From contig NZ_JAPMIT010000001.1 of assembly GCF_026410545.1 (NCBI RefSeq), forward strand, positions 1,054,001 through 1,118,000: a stretch of 64,000 bases of DNA, in the 5' to 3' direction. Below the pieces are notes generated by a model. The model was not told where the DNA came from. It did no database searches and saw only the letters and a program-made list of their open reading frames with translations. The position numbers and the translations under genes were made by a program. Shown here in pieces: positions 1 to 7,764 of the stretch (position 1 is its first letter; every line of letters begins with the position of its first letter). This DNA comes from Microbacterium sp. STN6 (lineage in GTDB: Bacteria; Actinomycetota; Actinomycetes; Actinomycetales; Microbacteriaceae).

Positions 1-1130
1 GTGATGCGGCCGATGTCGTTGAGCTCGAGCGTGGTCGCCTGCTCGTCGCGGTGCAGCGTGTTGACGTCGACGCGATACGCCACGTCTCGCACGCGCGCTC
101 TGGCCCAGCGCGTCGTGTGCTTGATGGCGTAGGTGCGGCCGGGCTGCAGAGCGCTCGTCTCATCCATCCAGCACACCGTCGCGTCGAGCTCTTGGGTGAC
201 GATGGGCTTGTTGCCCGGGCGCACGAGCATGTCGCCGCGGCTGATGTCGATGTCGTCCTCAAGCAGGATCGTCGCCACCTGCGGTGGGAACGTCTCCTGC
301 AGCGGTCCCTCGGGGCTGTCGATGCCGACGACGGTGGACTCGAACCCGCTCGGCAGCACCATCACCTTATCGCCGACGCGCAGCGAGCCACTGGCGATCG
401 AGCCGGCGTAGCCGCGGTAGTCGTGGTGCTCGCTGGAGCGCGGACGAATCACGTACTGCACCGGGAAGCGAGTGTCGACGAGGTTGCGGTCGCTCGCGAC
501 GTACAGCCGCTCGAGGTGGTGCAGCAGCGTCGGCCCGTCGTACCAGTCGAGGTTGACACCGTGATCGACCACGTTCTCGCCGGTGAGAGCCGAGACGGGA
601 ATGAACGTCAGGTCCTTCGCCCGCAGCCGCCTGGCGAACTGGCTGAACTCGGTGCGGACCGCTTCGAACGCTTCCTCGGACCAGTCCACGAGGTCCATCT
701 TGTTGACGCACACGACGAGGTGCGGAACGCCGAGCAGGGTCGCGAGGAACGCGTGCCTGCGGCTCTGCTCGGTGACGCCCTTGCGCACGTCGATCAGGAT
801 CATCGCGACGTTGGCCGTCGACGCGCCCGTCACCATGTTGCGGGTGTACTGCGGATGCCCCGGAGTGTCCGCAATGACGAATTTGCGCTTGGGGGTCGCG
901 ACATAGCGGTAGGCGACATCGATCGTGATGCCCTGCTCGCGCTCGGCGCGCAGCCCGTCTGTCACGAGGGCGAGGTCGGTGGTTTCGCTCCCCCGCTGCT
1001 TGGAGACGCGGTCCGCGGCCTCGAGCTGGTCGGTGAAGAGCGTCTTGCTGTCGAAGAGCAGGCGGCCGATGAGCGTGCTCTTGCCGTCGTCGACGCTCCC
1101 GGCGGTGGCAACGCGCAGCAGATCCGTCAT
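1..1130 (-). CDS. cysN: Sulfate adenylyltransferase subunit 1 (CysN), truncated by window edge
   Basis: GTPase subunit of heterodimeric ATP sulfurylase; with CysD it forms APS from sulfate and ATP in the cytoplasm, GTP hydrolysis driving the reaction. About 376 N-terminal residues are visible and the C-terminus runs off the left edge, so no stop codon is seen. The G1 motif GSVDDGKST is at residues 11-19, followed by the G3 motif DTPGH and the G4 motif NKMD, then the start of the EF-Tu-like barrel domains. The ATG shares one base with the cysD stop (TGATG), which indicates translational coupling. Third gene of a cysQ-cysD-cysN operon. The family call is firm. Confidence 0.95.
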   Translation of the reverse strand, partial: MTDLLRVATAGSVDDGKSTLIGRLLFDSKTLFTDQLEAADRVSKQRGSETTDLALVTDGLRAEREQGITIDVAYRYVATPKRKFVIADTPGHPQYTRNMVTGASTANVAMILIDVRKGVTEQSRRHAFLATLLGVPHLVVCVNKMDLVDWSEEAFEAVRTEFSQFARRLRAKDLTFIPVSALTGENVVDHGVNLDWYDGPTLLHHLERLYVASDRNLVDTRFPVQYVIRPRSSEHHDYRGYAGSIASGSLRVGDKVMVLPSGFESTVVGIDSPEGPLQETFPPQVATILLEDDIDISRGDMLVRPGNKPIVTQELDATVCWMDETSALQPGRTYAIKHTTRWARARVRDVAYRVDVNTLHRDEQATTLELNDIGRI

Positions 1131-2032
1131 CAGAAATACCCTTCCTTCTTGCGATCCTCCATGGAGGTCTCGCTCACGCGGTCATCGCCCCTGGTCGCGC
1201 CACGCTCGGTCAGGCGCACCTCGGCGATCTCACGGATCACCTTCTCGACGGTGTCCGCATCCGATTCGACGGCGGCGGTGAGGTTGGCGTCGCCCATGGT
1301 GCGGTAGCGCACCCGGCGCGGTGCCGAGGTTTCGTCGTCGGTGAGCGTGACGAAGTCGTTCACCTCGAAGAGCATGCCGCGGCGGTCGACGACCTCGCGC
1401 TCGGCGGCCAGGTAGCGTGCGGGAATCTCGACACCCTCGGCGCCGATGTATTCCCAGATGGCCAGCTCTGTCCAGTTCGAGAGGGGGAAGACGCGGATGC
1501 TCTCCCCCGGCGCGACACGGCCGTTGTAGAGCTCCCAGATCTCGGGCCGCTGGTTCTTGGGGTCCCACTGCCCGAAGTCGTCGCGGAACGAGAAGATGCG
1601 CTCCTTCGCCCTGGCCTTCTCCTCGTCGCGCCTGGCTCCGCCGAAGAGCGCGTCGAAGCCGTGCTCCTCGGCCGCCGCGAGCAGCACTGGGGTCTGGATG
1701 CGATTGCGGGAGCCGTCGGCCGGCTCCGTGACGAGGCCCCGCTCAATGGCGTCTGGCACGCTCGCGACGATGAGGCGGGCGCCGGCGCGCTCGATCGCTC
1801 GGTCGCGGAACTCGATCACGTCGGGGAAGTTGAGCCCCGTATCGACGTGCATGACGGGGAACGGGATGGGCGCGGGAGCGAACGCCTTCTGCGCGAGGTG
1901 CAGCATGACGAGCGAATCCTTGCCGCCGGAGAAAAGCAGGCAGGGTCGCTGCATCTCGGCCGCGACCTCACGGAAGATGTAGATGCTCTCGGCCTCGAGC
2001 TCCCTCAGCTGGGACAGTTCGTGCATGCTCAC
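1130..2032 (-). CDS. cysD: Sulfate adenylyltransferase subunit 2 (CysD)
   Basis: Catalytic ATP-pyrophosphatase subunit of sulfate adenylyltransferase, partner of CysN. The PP-loop SGGKDS is at residues 35-40 and the protein is 300 aa, the normal family length. I place the start at GTG 2032, which overlaps the cysQ stop as GTGA and sits 9 bases behind AAAGGAG; an ATG two codons further in is too far from that ribosome-binding site. Coupled at both ends to its neighbours. It commits sulfate to assimilation; no sulfite reductase or PAPS reductase gene is inside the window. Confidence 0.95.
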   Translation of the reverse strand: MSMHELSQLRELEAESIYIFREVAAEMQRPCLLFSGGKDSLVMLHLAQKAFAPAPIPFPVMHVDTGLNFPDVIEFRDRAIERAGARLIVASVPDAIERGLVTEPADGSRNRIQTPVLLAAAEEHGFDALFGGARRDEEKARAKERIFSFRDDFGQWDPKNQRPEIWELYNGRVAPGESIRVFPLSNWTELAIWEYIGAEGVEIPARYLAAEREVVDRRGMLFEVNDFVTLTDDETSAPRRVRYRTMGDANLTAAVESDADTVEKVIREIAEVRLTERGATRGDDRVSETSMEDRKKEGYF

Positions 2033-2880
2033 GAAACGGTTCTCCTTTCGACGGATGGCAGCGTGGCCACCACGCGGGCGAGTTCGGCGGCGACGCCGGG
2101 CGCCGCGATGACGAGATCGGGCAGCCACGGGTTCGCACGATTGTATTCGAGCGGCGAGCCGTCGAGGCGGTGCGCGGCGCAGCCTGCGGCCAGAGCGACC
2201 GCGACCGGTGCAGCGGAGTCCCACTCGTACTGGCCGCCGCTGTGCACGTAGGCGTCGACCTCGCCCGTGACGACGGCCATGGCCTTCACGCCCGCCGAGC
2301 CCATGCGGTGCAGCTCGACGTCGACCACGGCGGCGAGCTCGTCGACGATCGCGGCAGGGTGGCTGCGGCTGGCGGCGACGCGCAGGGGCTGCGCACCCCA
2401 CGTGCGCGAGGAGGGCAGGGATGCGGTGCTCGCTCGTGTGCCGAAGACTTCTCCCCTGCCCGGGATGGCAACGGCGCCGGCGGTCAGGCCCCGTCCGCGG
2501 CTCCAGAGGGCGATGTGCACCGCCCAGTCGGTACGCCAGCCGTGCTCGTGTTTGTGTTCGCCGCATTCGTCATACTCGCCGTACTCGCGCGTGCCGTCGA
2601 GTGGGTCGACGATCCAGACGCGTTCGGCGTCGAGGCGGGCCGCGTCATCCGTCCCTTCCTCCGAGAGCACCGCGTCGAGCGGGCACCGCTCGGCGAGCAG
2701 GCGCATGATGAGTTCGTGCGAGAGTCGGTCGCCGTCGGCGCGCAACCGGTCGGGCGCGAGGCGCGCATCCGCCGATTCTCGAAGCGTGAGGAGAAGCTCA
2801 CCTGCCTCGCGGGCCACCGCTTCTGCGGTTGCCTGATCGGCGGCCCCGCTCGAAAAGCCCACGCTCTGACTCGATTCCAT
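2029..2880 (-). CDS. cysQ: 3'(2'),5'-bisphosphate nucleotidase, CysQ-like
   Basis: Inositol-monophosphatase-fold enzyme expected to remove the 3'-phosphate from PAP (and possibly PAPS) made during sulfate assimilation. Metal-binding residues are visible: the acidic pair E74-E75, DPLDGT at 92-97, and the late WDSAAP motif. First gene of the operon with cysD and cysN. Odd feature: directly after the DPLDGT loop there is an extra stretch around residues 101-114 rich in His, Asp, Glu and one Cys. Members of this superfamily are hard to separate from inositol phosphatases by sequence, but the operon strongly favours CysQ. No clear ribosome-binding site precedes the ATG. Confidence 0.85.
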   Translation of the reverse strand: MESSQSVGFSSGAADQATAEAVAREAGELLLTLRESADARLAPDRLRADGDRLSHELIMRLLAERCPLDAVLSEEGTDDAARLDAERVWIVDPLDGTREYGEYDECGEHKHEHGWRTDWAVHIALWSRGRGLTAGAVAIPGRGEVFGTRASTASLPSSRTWGAQPLRVAASRSHPAAIVDELAAVVDVELHRMGSAGVKAMAVVTGEVDAYVHSGGQYEWDSAAPVAVALAAGCAAHRLDGSPLEYNRANPWLPDLVIAAPGVAAELARVVATLPSVERRTVS

Positions 2881-2999
2881 ACGGTTAGAAGTGAATCATG
2901 CCGACCTATGAGGCGGCCATGCGCCCGCCGAATGCCGCGAGACGCCGTAGTCCACGTTACCCGGACGCCGCGTGGAGCCGATGGAAAGGTGGCCGCGTT

Positions 3000-3040
3000 T
3001 AGCATGGCTTCCTCACGCATCCCTTGCGCGGTGGCGCAAG
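3000..3040 (+). promoter_or_regulatory. Candidate -10 box and leader hairpin upstream of the TauE/SafE gene
   Basis: TAGCAT at 3000-3005 fits the TANNNT -10 pattern. About 18 bases further on, a perfect 7-bp inverted repeat (CTTGCGC, loop GGTG, GCGCAAG; 3023-3040) would lie in the 5' leader of the permease gene. No good -35 was found. The hairpin could be an operator or a leader structure; its role is inferred only from position. Confidence 0.3.
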
Positions 3041-3079
3041 ACGGCAGACAGTGAATGAGGATGAGCGAAGGCGAGGCGC

Positions 3080-4018
3080 ATGGAGTGGTTCGATCTCTCC
3101 CTGGCGATCGCCGGCGCACTCGTCGGCTTCGTCGTGGGGCTGACCGGGATGGGCGGAGGCGCTCTCATGACGCCCATGCTCATGCTGGTCTTCAAGGTCG
3201 ACCCGCTGACCGCCGTCTCGAGTGACCTCGTCGTCAGTCTCTTCATGAAGCCCGCGGGCGCGATCGTTCACCTGCGCAGGCACACCGTGAGCCTGCGGCT
3301 GGTCGGCTGGCTGTGCGTAGGATCGGTGCCGGCGGCGTTCGGCGGGATTCTGCTTCTGCGCGCCATTCCGGCCATCGACGACATCAATGCGGCGGTTCAG
3401 CTGTGCGCCGGCATCGCCCTCGTGATCGGCGCGACCGGGCTCGCCCTGCGGTCGGGGGTTGGGCTGTGGCAGTCGTCGCACGGCGGCCCTCGCGCCGTGG
3501 TCCCGCTTTCCGAGGTGCAGGTTCGCCCCATTCCCACGGTGCTGCTCGGCGCGGTCGGTGGGCTGATCGTTGGCATCACCTCAGTGGGAGCCGGCTCGAT
3601 CATCGTCGTGGTACTGCTGTTCCTCTACCCGATGCTGAAGGCGAATGCCCTCGTCGGCACCGACCTCGTTCAGGCCATCCCGCTTGTGGCCGGCGCCACA
3701 CTCGGGCATCTCATCTTCGGCGACATCTCGTTCCAGCTCGCAGCCTCGCTGCTCATCGGTGCGATCCCCCTCGCCTGGCTGGGCGCGCAGGCCTCGAGCC
3801 GGGCACCCGACGCGGTGATCAAGCCTGTGCTGTTCCTGCTGCTGCTCTGCTCGGGCGCCAAGCTGCTCGGCATGCCAACGACCGGCGTGCTGATCCTCGG
3901 CGGGGCGGCCGTCGTCGCACTCGGCCTTCTCGTCGTGACGGTGCGTCTGGTGCGGCGAGGGCGCACGGCGGCGACCGGTCGCGATAAGGTGGCCCGCAGC
4001 ATCCCGAAGGAGTCCTGA
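3080..4018 (+). CDS. TauE/SafE family permease (sulfite/sulfate type)
   Basis: Integral membrane protein of 312 aa with about eight hydrophobic segments in two halves; the glycine-rich GLTGMGGGALMTPML near residue 24 and the matching GITSVGAGSIIVV in the second half are typical of the family. Family members move sulfite, sulfoacetate or other anions across the membrane. It is divergent from cysQDN and just upstream of an APS kinase-like gene, so transport of a sulfur oxyanion is the best guess. An AAGGCGAGG element precedes the ATG. Substrate and direction of transport cannot be read from sequence. Confidence 0.85.
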   Translation: MEWFDLSLAIAGALVGFVVGLTGMGGGALMTPMLMLVFKVDPLTAVSSDLVVSLFMKPAGAIVHLRRHTVSLRLVGWLCVGSVPAAFGGILLLRAIPAIDDINAAVQLCAGIALVIGATGLALRSGVGLWQSSHGGPRAVVPLSEVQVRPIPTVLLGAVGGLIVGITSVGAGSIIVVVLLFLYPMLKANALVGTDLVQAIPLVAGATLGHLIFGDISFQLAASLLIGAIPLAWLGAQASSRAPDAVIKPVLFLLLLCSGAKLLGMPTTGVLILGGAAVVALGLLVVTVRLVRRGRTAATGRDKVARSIPKES

Positions 4019-4022
4019 CACC

Positions 4023-4064
4023 ATGACGGCCACGCGCGCGTTCCCCTCGAGTCACGCGGTATGA
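4023..4064 (+). CDS. Possible 13-residue leader peptide ahead of the APS kinase gene
   Basis: ATG at 4023 sits 10 bases after AAGGAG, which is inside the last codons of the permease gene. The frame encodes MTATRAFPSSHAV, and its TGA overlaps the ATG of the next gene as ATGA. The large downstream gene has no good ribosome-binding site of its own, so this mini-gene could deliver ribosomes to it by coupling. It could equally be a remnant of a frameshift in the N-terminus of the large gene. It contains no cysteine codons, so it does not look like a cysteine attenuator. Confidence 0.35.
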   Translation: MTATRAFPSSHAV

Positions 4065-5497
4065 GCGCGAGCGCGCTGGTGCTCGAGGGCGCCGATCTCG
4101 ACCTGCTCGAACTGGCGCTCGGTGGCGCGCTGCCCGGGCCCATCGCCGTCTCGCGCGCGGCGCTGCCCGCCGGCTTCTTAGGAACGCTCGTGCTCACCGA
4201 TGGCGAGAACACGCCGCTCGCCGAGTTCACCGCGCTTCCCGATGCGGCGGCCGACGTGGAATCACCCGACGTGAGCGGGCTCGTGGTCGCCGGCAGGCCG
4301 TTCGCGACCGGTACGGGCGCCGCGAGCGACGCCGCGCTGAGGAGGGCTGCGGGCGAGGTTCGCGCGAGTGTGGCGCCGGCCGCATCCGTGCTGGCCATCG
4401 TGTTCGACGCCCTGCCGACGCGCGCCGGGCTGCTGGCGGCGCACGAACGCATTCGGGCCGAGGGTGCCGACGTGGTGCTGTGGGTTGCGCTCGTGTCGCG
4501 CGAGGGGCGGCGGGGTGTGGCGAGCGACGATGCTGTCGTGCGCGCGGTGATGGCCGAGAGGCCGCAGGGGGCGCGTGGACTGGTCGTGCCGGCGCCCGCT
4601 CCGACGTGGGCGCACACGTTCCTGCGTGCGGCGCCGGGTGCGGATGCGCGCAGCGTGCTCGCGCGCTACGGCGCCACGAGCGTCTTTCGTGCCGAGGCGC
4701 CCGGTGAGGTGCCTGGTGGGGTGCCTGGTGAGGTGGGTGAGGTGCCCGGCGCTGCGCGCCTCGACGAGGATGCACGCCTCGACGAGGCGGAGATCCGGCG
4801 CCGGTACCCGCCGGCCGCTGCCGCCGAGGCGCTGCGGGTGGCGCGGCGCGCATCCGCCGCCCGCGGTGCCATGGTGCTCTTCACCGGGCTCTCGGGTTCG
4901 GGAAAGTCCACGCTCGCCCGCTCCCTTGCGGCCAGGCTGGAGCACGAGAGCCTGCAGGCGGTGACACTGCTCGACGGCGACGAGGTGCGCCAGCTGCTCT
5001 CGAGCGAGCTCGGGTTCGACCGTGCCTCACGGGAACTCAACGTGCGGCGCATCGGATACGTCGCGTCGCTCGTCGTGCGCTCCGGCGGCATCGCGATCGC
5101 GGCGCCCATCGCGCCGTTCGAGTCGAGCCGAAAAGAGGTGCGCCGCCGTGTCGAGGCGGTCGGCGCGTTCGTGCTCGTGCACGTCTCGACGCCGCTCGCG
5201 GTGTGCGAGGCCCGCGACCGGAAGGGCCTCTACGCGAAGGCGAGGGCGGGCGAGATCGCCGAGTTCACCGGAATCAGCTCGCCGTACGAGGCGCCGAGCG
5301 ACGCCGATGTGGTCGTCGACACGTCGCAGACCGACGTGGACGCGGCCGTCGCCCTGATCATGCGCGCGCTGCAGCGGAAGCCGGTGTGCGCTGGCTCAGT
5401 GCCCCATGCCGAGGCCGCCGTCGACGGGGATGACCGCACCGGAGATGTAGCCAGCGTCGTCGCCCGCGAGCCAGGCGACGACCCGCGCGACCTCTGA
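4061..5497 (+). CDS. cysC: APS kinase fused to a degenerate ATP-sulfurylase-like N-terminal region
   Basis: 478 aa. Residues about 270-435 form an adenylylsulfate kinase domain, phosphorylating APS to PAPS; its P-loop GLSGSGKS is at 276-283, followed by DGDEVR and the SSPYEAP segment. Residues about 1-215 look like the Sat-type sulfurylase layout (a PUA-like start, then a nucleotidyltransferase-like half ending LARYGATSVF, resembling the NYGATH motif), but the family's RNP and HPxxG catalytic motifs are missing, so I infer a pseudo-enzyme. A repetitive Gly-Glu-Val-Pro linker and LDEDARLDEAE join the two parts. The last 34 codons overlap fabG on the other strand by 102 bases. Sulfurylase activity is presumably supplied by CysDN. 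Confidence 0.8.
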   Translation: MSASALVLEGADLDLLELALGGALPGPIAVSRAALPAGFLGTLVLTDGENTPLAEFTALPDAAADVESPDVSGLVVAGRPFATGTGAASDAALRRAAGEVRASVAPAASVLAIVFDALPTRAGLLAAHERIRAEGADVVLWVALVSREGRRGVASDDAVVRAVMAERPQGARGLVVPAPAPTWAHTFLRAAPGADARSVLARYGATSVFRAEAPGEVPGGVPGEVGEVPGAARLDEDARLDEAEIRRRYPPAAAAEALRVARRASAARGAMVLFTGLSGSGKSTLARSLAARLEHESLQAVTLLDGDEVRQLLSSELGFDRASRELNVRRIGYVASLVVRSGGIAIAAPIAPFESSRKEVRRRVEAVGAFVLVHVSTPLAVCEARDRKGLYAKARAGEIAEFTGISSPYEAPSDADVVVDTSQTDVDAAVALIMRALQRKPVCAGSVPHAEAAVDGDDRTGDVASVVAREPGDDPRDL

Positions 5498-6103
5498 CGG
5501 CGTCGCGAAACGCCCTGCGGGAATGTTCTTCTTGTACTCCGCCTGCTGCGCCTCGGGAAGCACCGCCGTCATCTCGGTCTCGATGAAGCCCGGCGCCACG
5601 ACGTTGGCGGTGATGCCCCTGGCGCCGAGCTCGCGGGTGATCGAGCGGGCCATGCCCACGAGGCCGCTCTTGGACGCGGCATAGTTCACCTGGCCGGCGG
5701 AGCCGTAGAGGCCCACGACGCTCGAGATGAGGACCACGCGGCCGAAGCGCGCCTTCAGCATGCCCTTGGACGCGCGCTTGACGACGCGGAACGCGCCGCC
5801 GAGGTTCGTGTCGACGACCTGGTCGAAGTCGTCGTCTGACATGCGCATGAGGAGCGTGTCTCTGGTGATGCCCGCGTTGGCGACGAGCACCTCGATGGGC
5901 CCCAGCTGCGTCTCGACCTCGGTGAACGCGTGGTCGATCGCCGCGGAGTCGGTGACGTCGGCGCGCACCGTGAGCGAGCCCGCGGGGCCCTCGCCGCTGC
6001 GAGCCGTCACTGCGACGCGGTGGCCTTGCGCCACGAACTCCTCGGCGATGGCGAAACCGATGCCTCGATTGCCTCCCGTGACCAGTACCGTGCGTTGCGT
6101 CAT
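5396..6103 (-). CDS. fabG: 3-oxoacyl-[acyl-carrier-protein] reductase FabG
   Basis: Short-chain dehydrogenase of 235 aa that reduces 3-oxoacyl-ACP with NADPH in fatty acid synthesis. The Rossmann motif TGGNRGIG is at 9-16, NAG at 76-78, and the catalytic residues are Ser128, Tyr141 and Lys145 in the YAASK motif. The C-terminus ends with the usual PVDGG stretch, so the stop is right even though it overlaps the APS kinase gene. The ATG has no ribosome-binding site but lies 7 bases after TAAGCT, which suggests a leaderless message. A different SDR activity cannot be excluded, but the sequence is close to actinobacterial FabG. Confidence 0.85.
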   Translation of the reverse strand: MTQRTVLVTGGNRGIGFAIAEEFVAQGHRVAVTARSGEGPAGSLTVRADVTDSAAIDHAFTEVETQLGPIEVLVANAGITRDTLLMRMSDDDFDQVVDTNLGGAFRVVKRASKGMLKARFGRVVLISSVVGLYGSAGQVNYAASKSGLVGMARSITRELGARGITANVVAPGFIETEMTAVLPEAQQAEYKKNIPAGRFATPSEVARVVAWLAGDDAGYISGAVIPVDGGLGMGH

Positions 6104-6110
6104 GACAGAC

Positions 6111-6116
6111 AGCTTA
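6111..6116 (-). promoter_or_regulatory. Leaderless -10 box for fabG
   Basis: TAAGCT read on the minus strand, 7 bases before the fabG ATG, so transcription would begin at or next to the start codon. There is no Shine-Dalgarno sequence between the two. No convincing -35 element is seen. Confidence 0.45.
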
Positions 6117-6235
6117 GGTGAGGCGCAGAGCGTGAGATGGCGCAGTGTGCTGCGGCTTCGTGGACGTAGGCTTGAGTCAGGCGGCTGCGCTCCTTTCCCC
6201 CGCGGCGCCGTTCACACGTGAAGCCCCAGGCGGTT

Positions 6236-6640
6236 ATGAAACAGCAATCGATCACGAGCCTCCCCCTCGCCCCCGAGGTGGAGCGGCACCGCCGCATGCT
6301 CAAGTACTCGATCGCGATGGGCATTCGCATCCCGTGCATCATCTCGCTGCTCTTCCTGCACGGGTGGTGGTTGCTGATCCCCGCGCTCGGTGCGGTGTTC
6401 CTGCCCTACTTCGCCGTGGTGCTCGCGAACGCGGTGAGGCAGGATACGATGCCCGCCGTCGAACGGCCCGGCAACGTGGAGCGCGTCGGCCGCCCCGAGA
6501 CCGGCGAGCAGGGTGCCGGCGGGCACACGGCCGACGGGCACACGGCCGGCGAGAACACGGCCCGCGAGAACACGGCCGGCGAGAACACGGCCGGTGGGCA
6601 CACAGCCGGCGACCCGGCCGAGGGCGGCGGGGCGCGATGA
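6236..6640 (+). CDS. DUF3099 membrane protein with C-terminal pentapeptide repeats
   Basis: 134 aa. Residues about 18-70 match the actinobacterial DUF3099 family: a basic RRMLKYSIAMGIR stretch, then two membrane segments and the ending AVFLPYFAVVLAN. No function is known for the family. The C-terminal third is a hydrophilic tail with six tandem pentapeptides of the form (G/E)(H/N)TA(D/G/R), from a 15-bp DNA repeat. I start at ATG 6236, behind AGGCGG; an in-frame GTG at 6218 is the alternative. Its stop overlaps the next ATG (ATGA), so it is coupled to the small protein and SURF1. Confidence 0.75.
   Translation: MKQQSITSLPLAPEVERHRRMLKYSIAMGIRIPCIISLLFLHGWWLLIPALGAVFLPYFAVVLANAVRQDTMPAVERPGNVERVGRPETGEQGAGGHTADGHTAGENTARENTAGENTAGGHTAGDPAEGGGAR
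6521..6610 (+). repeat. Six tandem 15-bp units inside the DUF3099 gene
   Basis: Six in-frame 15-base units, for example GAGAACACGGCCGGC and GGGCACACGGCCGAC, covering 6521-6610. They differ at a few positions and encode a charged pentapeptide tail. The arrangement suggests expansion by slippage. Confidence 0.9.
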
Positions 6641-6873
6641 GCATGCTGGGAGCCGAGCCCGAGCGATACGCCTGCTCGCGCGCGGGGTGCAGCGCGACGG
6701 CGGCGTGGCGCATCCTCTGGCGAAACCCGAAGATCCACGCCGAGGACCGCATGAAGACGTGGCTCGCGTGCGACGAACACGTCGACTACCTGCGGCAGTT
6801 TCTCGGCGCGCGCGACTTCCCGGTGCGCGTGGTGGGCGTGCATGACGAGGATGCGCGTCTGGAGGTGCGCTAG
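6637..6873 (+). CDS. Small Cys/His protein of unknown function, between DUF3099 and SURF1
   Basis: 78 aa, soluble, no membrane segment. It has YACSRAGC near the N-terminus and ACDEH near residue 45, a C-x4-C ... C-x2-H arrangement that could bind a metal. I do not recognise a named family with confidence; similar short proteins occur beside SURF1 in related actinobacteria as far as I recall. Its ATG overlaps the upstream stop (ATGA) and its TAG directly abuts the SURF1 ATG, so the three genes form one tightly packed unit. Confidence 0.75.
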   Translation: MSMLGAEPERYACSRAGCSATAAWRILWRNPKIHAEDRMKTWLACDEHVDYLRQFLGARDFPVRVVGVHDEDARLEVR

Positions 6874-7725
6874 ATGCACCGCTGGCGGTTCGCGTTCTCC
6901 CGGCGCTGGCTCGGGTACCTGGCGTTCGCCATTGTCTTCGCCATCGCCTGCGCCTTTCTGTCGGCCTGGCAGCACGCCCGCGGCGATGAGGCGGCGGCCG
7001 CCAACGCGCTCGTCGCTCGCAACTTCAACGCCCCGGCGGTTCCGCTCGGCGACGCTCTTGCCGATCTCGACGCGTTCTCGCCATCGCAGGAGTGGAAGCG
7101 CGTGACGGCGCGCGGGGTGTACGAGCGCGACAAGCAGCTGCTCGTGCGCAACCGGCCGACCGATTCCGGCCCGGGGTTCGAGGTGCTCACCCCGTTGCGG
7201 CTCGCCGACGGATCCCTTTTCGTCGTGGATCGCGGCTGGGTGCCGACGGGCTCGCACAGCGATGCCCCGGACAGTGTGGGAGCCGCGCCGACCGGCACGG
7301 TCACGGTCACGGTGCGGCTGAAGCCGAGCGAGCCGGCGCTCGACGGGCGAACCACCGTCGGCAACCAGATCCCGTCGATTCAGCTTTCCGCCGTCGCGGC
7401 GCGGTACGGCGGCGCGGTCTACACGGGCGCGTACGGGTTGCTGCAGTCCCAGACGCCCGCTGCGGCGCATCCGCTCACGCCTGTCGTCTCGACTCCGCCC
7501 AACCGGGACGAGGGGCTGCACTGGTCGTACATGATCCAGTGGGTGATCTTCGCCCTGATCGGCTTCTTCGGGCTCGGCTACGCCATCCGCACCGAGTACC
7601 GCAAGCGCTACGAGGACGAGCCGGACATGCGGGCGAAGGCCGAGGCGCGCGCGCGGCGTGCGGCCAGGCGGGCGCCGAGTGACGCCGAGGTCGAGGACGA
7701 GCTGCTCGACACGAACGCGCGCTGA
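6874..7725 (+). CDS. SURF1 family cytochrome oxidase biogenesis protein
   Basis: 283 aa membrane protein with one N-terminal transmembrane helix (about 10-30), a large extracytoplasmic domain and one C-terminal helix (about 218-240), the standard SURF1 layout. Motifs include SAWQHARGDE just after the first helix, and FVVDRGWVP followed by YGLLQ in the domain. SURF1 helps assemble aa3-type cytochrome c oxidase, probably at heme A insertion, which fits with ctaA and ctaB elsewhere in the window. The basic Ala/Arg-rich C-terminal tail is typical of actinobacterial members. Confidence 0.85.
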   Translation: MHRWRFAFSRRWLGYLAFAIVFAIACAFLSAWQHARGDEAAAANALVARNFNAPAVPLGDALADLDAFSPSQEWKRVTARGVYERDKQLLVRNRPTDSGPGFEVLTPLRLADGSLFVVDRGWVPTGSHSDAPDSVGAAPTGTVTVTVRLKPSEPALDGRTTVGNQIPSIQLSAVAARYGGAVYTGAYGLLQSQTPAAAHPLTPVVSTPPNRDEGLHWSYMIQWVIFALIGFFGLGYAIRTEYRKRYEDEPDMRAKAEARARRAARRAPSDAEVEDELLDTNAR

Positions 7726-7764
7726 ACCGCGGGTTGAGGGCGGCGGGGCCGGCCTGCGCGGTCG

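Noticed and set aside
4023-5497. cysC annotated as a frameshifted pseudogene
   Set aside because: The kinase domain is intact with all main motifs and the ATG 4061 start gives an acceptable product; the mini-ORF could be genuine, so a frameshift is only an alternative.
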